DNA of 64,000 bases from Streptococcus parasanguinis CC87K (GTDB lineage Bacteria; Bacillota; Bacilli; Lactobacillales; Streptococcaceae). Both the position numbers and the translations under genes were made by a program. The DNA lies in assembly GCF_000507765.1 (NCBI RefSeq), contig NZ_KI669404.1, forward strand, positions 1 to 64,000, in the 5' to 3' direction. Positions 8,619 to 18,078 of this stretch are shown one piece after another. The notes beneath the pieces were generated by a model that saw nothing but the letters and a program-made list of their open reading frames with translations, had not been told where the DNA came from and did not search any database. Position 1 is the stretch's first letter. Each line of letters begins with the position of its first letter.

Positions 8619-9610
8619 AAAAAATTGCAGTAGATGCAATGGGGGGCGATAATGCACCTCAAGCCTTGGTAGAAGGTGTGAATCAAGCTATTCGTGATTT
8701 TGATGATATTGAGATTGTCTTGTATGGTGATGAGGCAAAAATTAAAAACTATTTAACCGCTACAGAGCGTGTATCAATTGTTCATACGGAGGAAAAAATC
8801 GATTCAGATGATGAGCCGGCACGTGCTATTCGTCGGAAGAAACAGGCCTCTATGGTCTTGGCTGCCAAGGATGTGAAGGCTGGTGAGGTCGATGCCATGC
8901 TTTCTGCAGGGAATACAGGTGCTTTGTTGGCAGCAGGCTTCTTTATCGTTGGCCGTATCAAAGGAGTGGAACGCCCTGGATTGATGTCCACACTTCCGAC
9001 AGTTGATGGTCGCGGGTATGACATGTTGGACTTAGGTGCCAATGCGGAAAATACACCAGAGCACTTGCATCAGTATGCTGTGATGGGGTCTTACTATGCG
9101 GAAAACGTTCGTGGGATTCAAAAACCACGTGTGGGTCTATTGAATAATGGGACAGAAGCTAGTAAGGGAGATCCTTTGCGCAAGGAAGCTTACCAATTGT
9201 TATCTGAGGATGCGTCGATTCATTTTGTTGGAAATGTGGAAGCGCGTGATTTGATGGATGGTGTTGCAGATGTTGTTGTGGCGGATGGTTTCACGGGAAA
9301 CGCTGTTTTGAAAACGATGGAAGGAACAGCTTTTGGAATCTTGAAGCAACTGAAACAAGCGATTGCTACTGGAAACTGGAAGGCGAAACTAGGAGCTTTT
9401 CTCCTCAAGGACCGGTTGAAATCATTGAAACAAACCTTGGATTTCTCAGATGTTGGAGGAGCGGTTTTATTTGGCCTTCAAGCACCTGTTGTTAAAACGC
9501 ATGGTTCGAGTGATGCAAAAGCAGTCTATAGTACCATTCGTCAGATTCGGACTATGTTAGAGACAGATGTTGTTGGAAAATCAGTGAAGGAATTATCGAA
9601 GGAAGGATAA
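8615..9610 (+). CDS. plsX: Phosphate acyltransferase PlsX
   Basis: Converts acyl-ACP and phosphate to acyl-phosphate, the donor used by PlsY for the first step of phosphatidic acid synthesis; peripheral membrane enzyme. Starts with the conserved [13 protein letters not shown] and contains [18 protein letters not shown] and VADGFTGN. 331 residues. ATG overlaps the recO stop (ATGA), and acpP follows 3 bases later, joining enzyme and carrier in one transcript. Confidence 0.95.
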   Translation: MKKIAVDAMGGDNAPQALVEGVNQAIRDFDDIEIVLYGDEAKIKNYLTATERVSIVHTEEKIDSDDEPARAIRRKKQASMVLAAKDVKAGEVDAMLSAGNTGALLAAGFFIVGRIKGVERPGLMSTLPTVDGRGYDMLDLGANAENTPEHLHQYAVMGSYYAENVRGIQKPRVGLLNNGTEASKGDPLRKEAYQLLSEDASIHFVGNVEARDLMDGVADVVVADGFTGNAVLKTMEGTAFGILKQLKQAIATGNWKAKLGAFLLKDRLKSLKQTLDFSDVGGAVLFGLQAPVVKTHGSSDAKAVYSTIRQIRTMLETDVVGKSVKELSKEG

Positions 9611-9613
9611 TGT

Positions 9614-9862
9614 ATGAGTAAACAAAACGAAATTTTAGCTACAATTGAGGAATTTCTCAAAGACCGCAAGGGACCTGATTTCCAAGTTTCTTTGAAATCA
9701 GATTTGCGTAAGGATTTACAAGCCGACTCTGTTGAATTGATGGAATTTATTATCAATCTTGAGGATGAATACCAATTGGAGATTCCAGACAAGGCTATTG
9801 ATGACTTTAACACGGTAGGAGATGTCGTTGACTATATCGAAAAACGAACTGCTAGTAACTAG
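9614..9862 (+). CDS. acpP: Acyl carrier protein
   Basis: Small acidic four-helix carrier of acyl chains, 82 residues. The phosphopantetheine serine is Ser39 in QADSVELMEF, a variant of the usual DSLE. GGAAGG lies just before the ATG. Neighbouring plsX suggests this copy serves phospholipid synthesis; streptococci have another acpP in the fatty acid cluster, so this may be the second carrier. Confidence 0.93.
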   Translation: MSKQNEILATIEEFLKDRKGPDFQVSLKSDLRKDLQADSVELMEFIINLEDEYQLEIPDKAIDDFNTVGDVVDYIEKRTASN

Positions 9863-9871
9863 TTTAAAAGG

Positions 9872-9907
9872 GATCGTTCAGAGATTGTTCTGGATGATCT
9901 TTTTTTC
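9872..9907 (+). terminator. Terminator of the recO-plsX-acpP operon
   Basis: About 12-pair stem with G-T pairs (9872-9883 with 9888-9899) followed by seven T. Separates the operon from purC. Confidence 0.85.
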
Positions 9908-9934
9908 TGTCCTTTTCATTCGGTTTCTGCCTAT

Positions 9935-9947
9935 ATTGTACGGAAAT
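9935..9947. promoter_or_regulatory. PurR box (PurBox) before purC
   Basis: ATTGTACGGAAAT matches the reverse complement of the lactococcal PurBox AWWWCCGAACWWT at 12 of 13 positions. It lies immediately before the -35 element. A weaker CATTCGGTTT copy is centred about 20 bases upstream. PurR from elsewhere in the genome is the expected ligand. Confidence 0.7.
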
Positions 9948-9950
9948 TTA

Positions 9951-9979
9951 TTGAAAATCCACTTTGTATGTGATAGAAT
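9951..9979 (+). promoter_or_regulatory. purC promoter
   Basis: TTGAAA, 17-base spacer, TAGAAT with an upstream TG (extended -10). Main promoter of the purine cluster. Confidence 0.82.
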
Positions 9980-10012
9980 GAAGGTGATAAAATACGAAAG
10001 GCGAACAAAGTC

Positions 10013-10720
10013 ATGACCAATCAACTGATTTATACTGGAAAAGCTAAGGATATCTATACTACTGAGGACGAAAATGTGATTAAGTCGGTCTATAAGGATC
10101 AGGCAACCATGCTAAATGGGGCTCGTAAGGAGACTATTAAGGGAAAAGGTGTGCTAAATAATCAGATTTCGTCTCTTATTTTTGAAAAATTGAATGCTGC
10201 GGGAGTAGCGACGCACTTTATCGAACGTATCTCTGATACCGAACAACTCAACAAGAAAGTGAAAATCATTCCTTTGGAAGTTGTTCTTCGTAATGTTACT
10301 GCGGGTTCTTTTTCTAAACGTTTTGGCGTTGAAGAAGGTTTGGATTTGGAAACTCCAATCGTTGAATTTTACTATAAAAACGATGAGTTGGACGATCCAT
10401 TCATCAATGACGAGCATGTGAAGTTTTTGGATATTGCCAATGATGAACAAATTGCTTATATTAAGGAAGAAACGCGTCGTATCAATGAATTGCTGAAAGA
10501 TTGGTTTGCACAAATTGGTCTTCGTTTGATTGACTTCAAATTGGAATTTGGTTTTGATAAGGATGGCAAGATTATCTTGGCAGACGAATTCTCTCCAGAT
10601 AACTGCCGCCTTTGGGATGCGGAAGGGCACCACATGGACAAGGATGTTTTCCGTAGAGATTTGGGCAGTCTAACGGATGTATATCAGGTTGTGTTGGAGA
10701 AATTACAAGGCTTGAAGTAA
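10013..10720 (+). CDS. purC: SAICAR synthetase
   Basis: Joins CAIR and aspartate with ATP to form SAICAR in purine synthesis. Starts [12 protein letters not shown] with the conserved [23 protein letters not shown] and [14 protein letters not shown]. 235 residues, normal. First gene of the pur cluster behind a PurR box. Its 3' end uses codons such as AGA and TTA, and a second diverged copy of that end lies downstream (10796-10865), so the end of the gene seems to have been replaced. Confidence 0.96.
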   Translation: MTNQLIYTGKAKDIYTTEDENVIKSVYKDQATMLNGARKETIKGKGVLNNQISSLIFEKLNAAGVATHFIERISDTEQLNKKVKIIPLEVVLRNVTAGSFSKRFGVEEGLDLETPIVEFYYKNDELDDPFINDEHVKFLDIANDEQIAYIKEETRRINELLKDWFAQIGLRLIDFKLEFGFDKDGKIILADEFSPDNCRLWDAEGHHMDKDVFRRDLGSLTDVYQVVLEKLQGLK

Positions 10721-10795
10721 TCTTTTTGAAACGGAAAACCTTCGTCTTTCAAGTAAAAGGACTCAGGCTGACAAGGACTACTAGACCTTTTCACT

Positions 10796-10865
10796 CCGTC
10801 GTGATCTTGGTAGCTTGACAGATGTTTATGAAGTTGTATTGGAAAAATTGCAAGGATTGAAGTAG
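10796..10865 (+). pseudogene. Remnant: second copy of the purC 3' end
   Basis: The 70 bases encode [20 protein letters not shown] and the rest of the PurC C-terminus with its own TAG, nearly the same as the intact purC tail but with different codons (CGT CGT GAT CTT GGT against CGT AGA GAT TTG GGC). It has no start. About 75 unrelated bases separate it from purC. Looks like the old gene end left after recombination. Confidence 0.85.
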
Positions 10866-10931
10866 CCTTTTACAAATAGAATACTTGGTCTTCACTACAA
10901 TCTTTAAGTAGAAATAGATAAAGGAAATAAA

Positions 10932-13900
10932 ATGGATAAACGTATTTTCGTTGAGAAAAAAGCTGATTTTCGTGTGAAATCGGACTCTTTAGTAAAAGAA
11001 TTACAGCATAATCTTCAGTTGAAAACCTTGAAGGATCTTCGGATTGTTCAGGTTTACGATGTTTTTGGTTTGGCAGAGGACTTGTTTGCGCGTGCGGAAA
11101 AACATATCTTCTCTGAGCAGGTGACCGATACTGTTTTGGATGAAGCTGAGGTTAAGGCTGATCTTGAGAAGCATGCTTTCTTTGCCATTGAAAGTTTGCC
11201 TGGTCAATTTGACCAACGTGCGGCATCTTCACAAGAAGCTTTGCTTTTGTTGGGTAGTTCAAATGATGTAACGGTGAATACAGCACAACTCTACTTGGTT
11301 AACAAGGATATTGATACGAATGAGTTGGAAGCTGTCAAAAACTACCTCTTGAACCCAGTGGATTCTCGTTTCAAAGATATCACTCTTGACATTGCGAAAC
11401 AGGATTTCTCTGAGTCTGATAAGACCATTCCAAGCTTGGATTTCTTTGAAACTTATACGGCAGAAGATTTTGCACAGTATAAGGCTGAGCAAGGATTGGC
11501 AATGGAAGTGGATGACCTTCTCTTCATTCAAGATTACTTCAAATCTATTGGACGTGTACCAACTGAGACTGAGCTTAAGGTGTTGGATACTTACTGGTCT
11601 GACCACTGCCGTCATACAACTTTCGAGACTGAGTTGAAGAATATCGACTTCTCAGCTTCTAAATTTGAAAAACAATTGCAAGCGACATATGACAAGTATA
11701 TTGCCATGCGTGATGAGTTGGGGCGTACCGAAAAACCTCAAACCTTGATGGATATGGCGACTATTTTTGGCCGTTATGAGCGTGCTAATGGTCGTTTGGA
11801 TGACATGGAAGTGTCTGATGAAATCAATGCCTGCTCAGTTGAAATTGAAGTGGATGTCAATGGTGTCAAAGAACCATGGCTTCTTATGTTCAAGAATGAA
11901 ACGCACAACCACCCAACGGAAATCGAACCATTTGGTGGAGCGGCTACTTGTATCGGTGGTGCCATTCGTGACCCATTGTCAGGTCGTTCCTACGTTTACC
12001 AAGCCATGCGTATCTCAGGTGCTGGTGATATCACGGCTCCAATTTCAGAAACTCGCGCTGGTAAATTGCCACAACAAGTGATTTCTAAAACAGCGGCTCA
12101 CGGTTATTCTTCATACGGTAACCAAATTGGTTTGGCGACAACTTATGTTCGTGAATACTTCCACCCAGGTTTTGTTGCTAAGCGTATGGAGCTAGGTGCA
12201 GTTGTCGGTGCGGCTCCTAAAGAAAATGTGGTTCGTGAAAAACCTGAAGCAGGTGATGTGATTATCTTGCTTGGTGGTAAGACTGGACGTGACGGTGTCG
12301 GTGGTGCGACAGGTTCTTCTAAAGTTCAAACGGTTGAATCTGTTGAAACAGCTGGTGCTGAGGTTCAAAAAGGGAATGCCATCGAAGAACGTAAGATTCA
12401 ACGTCTTTTCCGTAATGGAGAAGTGACCCGTCTGATCAAGAAATCAAATGACTTTGGTGCCGGTGGTGTCTGTGTGGCGATCGGTGAATTGGCAGATGGT
12501 CTTGAAATTGATCTAGACAAAGTGCCATTGAAATACCAAGGTTTGAACGGTACAGAAATTGCTATCTCAGAATCTCAAGAACGGATGGCTGTAGTGGTTC
12601 GTCCAGAAGATGTAGATGCTTTCGTTGCTGAATGTAACAAAGAAAATATTGATGCTGTTGTCGTTGCAACAGTAACTGAAAAACCAAATCTTGTCATGCA
12701 CTGGAATGGTGAAACCATCGTTGATTTGGAACGTCGTTTCCTTGATACAAACGGTGTACGTGTGGTTGTAGATGCTAAGGTGGTTGACAAGGATGTCAAG
12801 CTTCCAGAAGAACGTCAAACATCTGCTGAAACCCTTGAAGCGGATACTCTTGAAGTCTTGGCTGACCTGAACCATGCCAGTCAAAAAGGTTTACAAACCA
12901 TCTTTGATAGCTCGGTTGGTCGTTCAACAGTCAATCACCCACTTGGTGGTCGCTACCAAATCACACCAACGGAAGCTTCTGTACAGAAATTGCCAGTCCA
13001 ACATGGCGTGACAACAACTGCATCTGTTATGGCGCAAGGATTCAACCCTTATGTAGCAGAATGGTCTCCATATCATGGCGCTGCTTATGCGGTCATCGAA
13101 GCCACAGCTCGTTTGGTTGCTGCTGGTGCAAACTGGTCTAAGGCTCGTTTCTCTTATCAGGAATACTTCGAGCGTATGGATAAACGAGCAGAGCGTTTTG
13201 GTCAACCAGTCTCAGCTCTCCTTGGATCAATCGAAGCTCAGATTCAACTTGGTTTGCCATCTATCGGTGGAAAAGACTCTATGTCTGGTACCTTTGAAGA
13301 ATTGACAGTACCACCAACCTTGGTTGCTTTTGGGGTAACAACTGCGGATAGCCGTAAGGTTCTTTCTCCAGAATTTAAAGCTGCTGGTGAAAATATATAT
13401 TACATCCCAGGTCAAGCTTTGGCACAAGAAATTGACTTTGATCTCATCAAGTCTAACTTTGCTCAATTTGAAGCCATCCAAACTAACCACAAAGTGACAG
13501 CAACATCAGCTGTTAAATATGGTGGTGTGGTTGAAGCTCTTGCCCTTGCAACATTTGGGAACCATATCGGAGCTAATGTTGAATTAGATAATCTTGACAC
13601 TAGCTTGACAGCCCAATTGGGTGGATTCGTTTTCACTTCGCCTGAAGAAATTGCAGGTGTTGCTACGATCGGAAAAACAGCAGCTGACTTTACACTTACT
13701 GTCAATGGTGTAACGCTTGATGGACATAAACTTGACAGTGCTTTCCAAGGTAAATTGGAAGAAGTTTACCCAACGGAATTTGCACAGGCAACTGAGTTGG
13801 AAGAAGTACCAGCTGTGGCATCAGATGCTGTGATCAAAGCTAAAGAAACAGTTGATACACCAGTGGTTTACATCCCAGTATTCCCAGGTACTAACTCTGA

Positions 13901-14657
13901 GTACGATTCAGCTAAGGCCTTTGAAAAAGAAGGTGCAAAAGTCAACTTGGTACCATTTGTCACACTGAATGAAGAAGCTATTGTCAAGTCTGTTGACACT
14001 ATGGTTGACAATATCGAAAAAGCTAACATTATCTTCTTTGCAGGTGGCTTCTCAGCAGCGGATGAACCAGATGGATCCGCTAAATTCATCGTGAACATCT
14101 TGCTCAATGAAAAAGTACGTGCAGCCATTGATAGCTTCATCGAACGAGGTGGTTTGATCATCGGTATCTGTAATGGATTCCAAGCTCTTGTTAAATCAGG
14201 TCTTCTTCCATACGGTAACTTTGAAGATGCAAGTAGCACCAGTCCAACCCTCTTCTACAATGATGCCAACCAACACGTGGCTAAGATGGTTGAAACACGG
14301 ATTGCCAACACCAACTCACCATGGCTTGCCGGAGTAGAAGTTGGTGACATCCATGCCATTCCAGTATCACACGGTGAAGGGAAGTTTGTCGTGACAGCTG
14401 AGGAATTCGCAGAGCTTCGTGACAATGGTCAAATCTTTACCCAATATGTTGACTTCGAAGGTAAACCAAGCATGGATTCAAAATACAATCCTAATGGATC
14501 TGTCAATGCGATTGAAGGTATCACCAGCAAGAACGGTCAAATTATTGGTAAGATGGGACACTCAGAACGTTTCGAAGACGGACTCTTCCAAAATATTCCA
14601 GGAAATAAAGATCAACATCTCTTTGCATCAGCAGTTCAATACTTTACTGGAAAATAA
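10932..14657 (+). CDS. purL: Phosphoribosylformylglycinamidine synthase, single-chain PurL
   Basis: Converts FGAR to FGAM using ATP and glutamine. Large single-chain type of 1241 residues: N-terminal domain, two ATP-binding synthetase halves (SDHCRHTTFET, NETHNHPTEIEPFGGAATCIGG near 325; GGKDSMSGT near 780) and a C-terminal glutamine amidotransferase domain with the nucleophile Cys1080 in GICNGFQ and PVSHGEGKF. Most bacilli use three small proteins (PurS/Q/L); the long chain is normal for streptococci. AAGGAA precedes the ATG. purF follows after 12 bases. Confidence 0.96.
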   Translation: MDKRIFVEKKADFRVKSDSLVKELQHNLQLKTLKDLRIVQVYDVFGLAEDLFARAEKHIFSEQVTDTVLDEAEVKADLEKHAFFAIESLPGQFDQRAASSQEALLLLGSSNDVTVNTAQLYLVNKDIDTNELEAVKNYLLNPVDSRFKDITLDIAKQDFSESDKTIPSLDFFETYTAEDFAQYKAEQGLAMEVDDLLFIQDYFKSIGRVPTETELKVLDTYWSDHCRHTTFETELKNIDFSASKFEKQLQATYDKYIAMRDELGRTEKPQTLMDMATIFGRYERANGRLDDMEVSDEINACSVEIEVDVNGVKEPWLLMFKNETHNHPTEIEPFGGAATCIGGAIRDPLSGRSYVYQAMRISGAGDITAPISETRAGKLPQQVISKTAAHGYSSYGNQIGLATTYVREYFHPGFVAKRMELGAVVGAAPKENVVREKPEAGDVIILLGGKTGRDGVGGATGSSKVQTVESVETAGAEVQKGNAIEERKIQRLFRNGEVTRLIKKSNDFGAGGVCVAIGELADGLEIDLDKVPLKYQGLNGTEIAISESQERMAVVVRPEDVDAFVAECNKENIDAVVVATVTEKPNLVMHWNGETIVDLERRFLDTNGVRVVVDAKVVDKDVKLPEERQTSAETLEADTLEVLADLNHASQKGLQTIFDSSVGRSTVNHPLGGRYQITPTEASVQKLPVQHGVTTTASVMAQGFNPYVAEWSPYHGAAYAVIEATARLVAAGANWSKARFSYQEYFERMDKRAERFGQPVSALLGSIEAQIQLGLPSIGGKDSMSGTFEELTVPPTLVAFGVTTADSRKVLSPEFKAAGENIYYIPGQALAQEIDFDLIKSNFAQFEAIQTNHKVTATSAVKYGGVVEALALATFGNHIGANVELDNLDTSLTAQLGGFVFTSPEEIAGVATIGKTAADFTLTVNGVTLDGHKLDSAFQGKLEEVYPTEFAQATELEEVPAVASDAVIKAKETVDTPVVYIPVFPGTNSEYDSAKAFEKEGAKVNLVPFVTLNEEAIVKSVDTMVDNIEKANIIFFAGGFSAADEPDGSAKFIVNILLNEKVRAAIDSFIERGGLIIGICNGFQALVKSGLLPYGNFEDASSTSPTLFYNDANQHVAKMVETRIANTNSPWLAGVEVGDIHAIPVSHGEGKFVVTAEEFAELRDNGQIFTQYVDFEGKPSMDSKYNPNGSVNAIEGITSKNGQIIGKMGHSERFEDGLFQNIPGNKDQHLFASAVQYFTGK

Positions 14658-14669
14658 AAGGTATACAAA

Positions 14670-16109
14670 ATGACATACGAAGTTAAATCTCTTAATGAAG
14701 AATGTGGTATTTTTGGGATCTGGGGACACCCAGATGCTGCAAAACTGACTTATTTCGGATTACACAGTCTTCAACACCGTGGTCAAGAAGGGGCAGGGAT
14801 CCTTTCAAATGATGCGGGTCAACTAAAACGGTATCGTGACACGGGGCTTCTCTCAGAAGTATTTCGAAATCCTGCTAACTTGGATAAGTTGACGGGGACG
14901 GGAGCGATTGGCCATGTTCGCTATGCGACAGCTGGGGAAGCTTCGGTGGATAACATCCAGCCCTTCCTCTTTCGCTTTCATGATACCCAGTTTGGACTGG
15001 CTCACAACGGGAATTTGACCAATGCCAAGTCCCTCAAACGGGAGTTGGAAAATAACGGGGCGATCTTTAGCTCAACTTCTGACTCAGAAATTTTGGCCCA
15101 CTTGATTCGTCGGAGCCACAACCCTTCTTTCATGGGTAAGGTGAAAGAAGCCCTGAATACGGTGAAAGGTGGATTTGCTTACCTTCTCATGCTGGAAGAT
15201 AAGCTGATTGCGGCCTTGGATCCAAATGGTTTCCGTCCTCTTTCGATTGGGAAAATGGCCAATGGCGCTATCGTAGTTTCCTCTGAAACCTGTGCCTTTG
15301 AAGTGGTTGGTGCTGAGTGGATCCGCGATGTGAATCCGGGTGAAGTCGTGATCATCGATGATAACGGCATCACTTACGATAACTATACAACGGACACCCA
15401 ATTGGCTGTTTGCTCAATGGAGTATATCTACTTTGCCCGCCCAGACTCCAATATCCAAGGGGTCAATGTCCATACAGCCCGTAAACGTATGGGGGCTCAA
15501 TTGGCACGTGAATTCAAACATGAAGCAGATATTGTGGTCGGTGTACCTAATTCATCACTTAGCGCAGCCATGGGATTTGCGGAAGAATCTGGCCTACCAA
15601 ATGAAATGGGCTTGATTAAAAACCAATATACCCAACGGACCTTTATTCAACCAACACAAGAACTACGAGAGCAAGGGGTTCGGATGAAGCTCTCTGCCGT
15701 ATCCGGTGTCGTGAAAGGCAAACGGGTTGTCATGATCGATGATTCTATCGTACGTGGGACAACATCACGTCGAATTGTGAAGTTATTGAAAGAAGCAGGA
15801 GCTACAGAGGTCCACGTAGCAATCGGTAGCCCAGCCCTTGCCTACCCATGTTTCTACGGGATCGATATTCAAACACGTAAGGAATTGATTGCTGCCAATC
15901 ACACAGTAGAGGAAACACGCGATATCATTGGTGCAGATAGCTTGACGTATTTGTCAATCGATGGCTTGATTGATTCTATTGGAATTGATACAGATGCTCC
16001 AAATGGCGGTCTTTGTGTGGCTTACTTTGATGGAAAATATCCAACGCCTTTGTATGACTACGAAGAACGCTATGTGGAAAGTTTGAAAGAACATACTTCT
16101 TTCTATTAA
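14670..16109 (+). CDS. purF: Amidophosphoribosyltransferase
   Basis: Committed step of purine synthesis: PRPP plus glutamine gives phosphoribosylamine. N-terminal Ntn glutaminase; the propeptide of 11 residues ends just before nucleophile Cys12 (NEECGIFG). The PRPP loop is VVMIDDSIVRGTTSRR near residue 355. 479 residues. Weak site AAGG before ATG; 12 bases after purL. Confidence 0.96.
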   Translation: MTYEVKSLNEECGIFGIWGHPDAAKLTYFGLHSLQHRGQEGAGILSNDAGQLKRYRDTGLLSEVFRNPANLDKLTGTGAIGHVRYATAGEASVDNIQPFLFRFHDTQFGLAHNGNLTNAKSLKRELENNGAIFSSTSDSEILAHLIRRSHNPSFMGKVKEALNTVKGGFAYLLMLEDKLIAALDPNGFRPLSIGKMANGAIVVSSETCAFEVVGAEWIRDVNPGEVVIIDDNGITYDNYTTDTQLAVCSMEYIYFARPDSNIQGVNVHTARKRMGAQLAREFKHEADIVVGVPNSSLSAAMGFAEESGLPNEMGLIKNQYTQRTFIQPTQELREQGVRMKLSAVSGVVKGKRVVMIDDSIVRGTTSRRIVKLLKEAGATEVHVAIGSPALAYPCFYGIDIQTRKELIAANHTVEETRDIIGADSLTYLSIDGLIDSIGIDTDAPNGGLCVAYFDGKYPTPLYDYEERYVESLKEHTSFY

Positions 16110-16139
16110 GAGCAGTGCAAAAGAAAAGGAATGAAACAA

Positions 16140-16184
16140 ATGACAAATAAAAATGCTTATGCTCCACGTCTCACTACTGACTAA
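16140..16184 (+). pseudogene. Remnant: truncated copy of the purM 5' end
   Basis: Encodes [14 protein letters not shown] and stops. The first eight residues and the upstream AAAAGAAAAGGA site repeat those of purM at 16320. The codons differ (AAA/GCT/TAT against AAG/GCA/TAC), so this is a diverged partial duplicate, not a recent copy. Confidence 0.85.
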
Positions 16185-16282
16185 AAGCTAAAGCATTTGT
16201 CAGTAGACGCTTTGCCCTATGGGACCAAAGCTAGAGACCTGACTAGTATTTTTAGATAAAAAAATTGTTTATCAAAAAATAC
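16174..16282. other. Hairpin-rich insert between purF and purM
   Basis: Between the purM remnant and purM there are three inverted repeats: 16174-16181 with 16199-16206 (8 bp), GCTTTG...CAAAGC with an inner CCC/GGG at about 16209-16231, and a 15-bp arm pair 16246-16260 with 16268-16282 (one mismatch). No protein. It could be a small mobile or regulatory element. Confidence 0.6.
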
Positions 16283-16319
16283 GTCGCACTCTTTCTCAAA
16301 AAAAGAAAAGGATTAAAAA

Positions 16320-17342
16320 ATGACAAATAAGAATGCATACGCTCAATCTGGCGTAGACGTTGAAGCGGGTTATGAAGTTGTTGAACGGATCAAAAAACAC
16401 GTTGCTCGTACGGAACGTGCGGGTGTCATGGGAGCTCTTGGTGGTTTTGGTGGCATGTTTGACCTTTCAAAAACAGGTGTCAAAGAGCCCGTTTTGATCT
16501 CAGGTACAGATGGTGTCGGTACTAAGCTGATGCTTGCCATCAAGTACGACAAACACGATACCATCGGTCAAGATTGTGTCGCTATGTGTGTTAACGATAT
16601 CATCGCTGCAGGTGCGGAGCCCCTTTACTTCCTTGACTATATCGCAACTGGTAAAAATGAACCTGCTAAATTAGAGCAAGTCGTTGCTGGTGTTGCAGAA
16701 GGTTGTGTGCAGGCTGGTGCAGCCCTTATCGGTGGGGAAACAGCTGAAATGCCTGGCATGTATGGTGAAGATGACTATGATTTGGCTGGGTTTGCTGTCG
16801 GTGTTGCAGAAAAATCTCAAATCATCGACGGTTCAAAAGTAGCTAAAGGGGATGTGATTCTTGGACTTGCTTCAAGCGGAATCCACTCAAATGGTTACTC
16901 ACTTGTTCGTCGTGTCTTTGCAGATTACACAGGTGAAGAAGTTCTCCCAGAATTGGAAGGGAAGAAACTTAAAGACGTTCTTTTGGAACCAACTCGTATC
17001 TACGTCAAAGCAGCTTTGCCACTCATCAAAGAAGAATTGGTGAATGGGATTGCTCACATCACAGGTGGTGGTTTCATCGAAAATGTACCACGTATGTTCT
17101 CAGATGACTTGGCTGCTGAAATTGATGAAAGCAAAGTGCCAGTTCTTCCAATTTTCAAAGCCCTTGAAAAATATGGCCAAATCAAACATGAAGAAATGTT
17201 TGAAATTTTCAACATGGGGATTGGTCTCATGCTTGCAGTGAAACCAGAAAATGTGGAACGTGTCAAAGAACTTCTTGACGAACCTGTTTATGAAATTGGT
17301 CGGATTGTGAAGAAAGATGGCGCAAGTGTGGTGATTAAATAA
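16320..17342 (+). CDS. purM: AIR synthetase (phosphoribosylformylglycinamidine cyclo-ligase)
   Basis: Closes the imidazole ring: FGAM plus ATP gives AIR. Landmarks: [13 protein letters not shown] at the N-terminus, [30 protein letters not shown] and [13 protein letters not shown]. 340 residues. AAAAGGA precedes the ATG. A short hairpin TGGTG-CTAT-CACCA with T-rich flank follows at 17343-17361. Confidence 0.96.
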   Translation: MTNKNAYAQSGVDVEAGYEVVERIKKHVARTERAGVMGALGGFGGMFDLSKTGVKEPVLISGTDGVGTKLMLAIKYDKHDTIGQDCVAMCVNDIIAAGAEPLYFLDYIATGKNEPAKLEQVVAGVAEGCVQAGAALIGGETAEMPGMYGEDDYDLAGFAVGVAEKSQIIDGSKVAKGDVILGLASSGIHSNGYSLVRRVFADYTGEEVLPELEGKKLKDVLLEPTRIYVKAALPLIKEELVNGIAHITGGGFIENVPRMFSDDLAAEIDESKVPVLPIFKALEKYGQIKHEEMFEIFNMGIGLMLAVKPENVERVKELLDEPVYEIGRIVKKDGASVVIK

Positions 17343-17361
17343 TGGTGCTATCACCATTTTA
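17343..17361 (+). terminator. Weak hairpin after purM
   Basis: TGGTG/CACCA with loop CTAT and a TTTTAT flank. Could attenuate transcription into purN; too short to be sure. Confidence 0.4.
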
Positions 17362-17385
17362 TACGGAGAAATTGTAGAAAGGAGT

Positions 17386-17515
17386 GTTTAGTTAGCTAGC
17401 CTAACTGAACACGGGACTCATTTTCTAGGAAAAAAGAGAAATCATTTTGTGTGCAAGCACCCAGCAATGATTTCCTATTTTTCTACGAAACTGTTCGGCT
17501 AGCCGAAACGTCCCT
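17386..17515. repeat. Palindromic hairpin element between purM and purN
   Basis: About 130 bases with three nested symmetries: a 25-base imperfect palindrome centred on GCTAGC (17386-17410), a 20-bp imperfect inverted repeat (17426-17446 with 17466-17485), and a perfect palindrome GTTCGGCTAGCCGAA(A)C at 17493-17509. GGGAC at 17413 and GTCCC at 17509-17513 face each other. No protein. Resembles a MITE-like element, family not recognised. It lies between AAAGGAG (17378-17384) and the purN start. Confidence 0.75.
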
Positions 17516-17526
17516 TTGTATCGAAT

Positions 17527-18075
17527 ATGAAAATTGCTGTTTTTGCCTCTGGCAACGGCTCAAACTTTCAGGTGATTGCGGAACAATTTCCAGTAGAATT
17601 TGTCTTTTCCGATCACCGGGATGCCTATGTCTTAGAACGTGCCAAAAACCTTGGCGTGGTGAGCCATGCCTTTGAACTCAAGGAATTTGATAATAAAGCA
17701 GCTTATGAAGAAGCTATCGTTAAACTCTTGAATGAACACCAGATTGACTTGGTTTGTTTGGCGGGTTATATGAAAATCGTTGGCCCAACCTTGCTAGCAG
17801 CTTATGAAGGCCGTATCATCAATATTCACCCGGCTTATCTCCCTGAATTCCCTGGTGCTCATGGTATTGAGGATGCTTGGAATGCAGGCGTTGCTGAGAG
17901 CGGTGTGACCATTCATTGGGTGGATTCTGGCGTTGATACTGGGAAGGTCATCAAACAAATCCGTGTGCCACGCCTTGAAGGGGATACCCTTGATACTTTT
18001 GAAACCCGCATCCACGAAACAGAGTACAAACTCTATCCAGAAGTCTTGGAACGTTTGGGAGTGGAGAGGAGATAA
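17527..18075 (+). CDS. purN: Phosphoribosylglycinamide formyltransferase
   Basis: Transfers formyl from 10-formyl-THF to GAR. Catalytic set visible: Asn and His in INIHPAYLPEFPGAHGIEDAW and Asp in IHWVDSGVDTG. 182 residues. The start at 17527 (MKIAVFASGNGSN) is fixed by the family, yet no Shine-Dalgarno is found in the 15 bases before it; the nearest good one, AAAGGAG at 17378, is separated by the hairpin element. The next gene starts 3 bases after the stop. Confidence 0.95.
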   Translation: MKIAVFASGNGSNFQVIAEQFPVEFVFSDHRDAYVLERAKNLGVVSHAFELKEFDNKAAYEEAIVKLLNEHQIDLVCLAGYMKIVGPTLLAAYEGRIINIHPAYLPEFPGAHGIEDAWNAGVAESGVTIHWVDSGVDTGKVIKQIRVPRLEGDTLDTFETRIHETEYKLYPEVLERLGVERR

Positions 18076-18078
18076 AAT

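Noticed and set aside
13868-14239. Minus-strand open frame inside purL
   Set aside because: Overlaps the PurL amidotransferase domain entirely; no independent support.
16140-16184. 14-codon frame as a regulatory leader peptide of purM
   Set aside because: Its sequence copies the purM start, so a duplication remnant is the simpler reading; leader function is not excluded.
17451-17675. Open frame reading through the purN hairpin element
   Set aside because: Out of frame with purN and built from the palindromes; no ribosome site.
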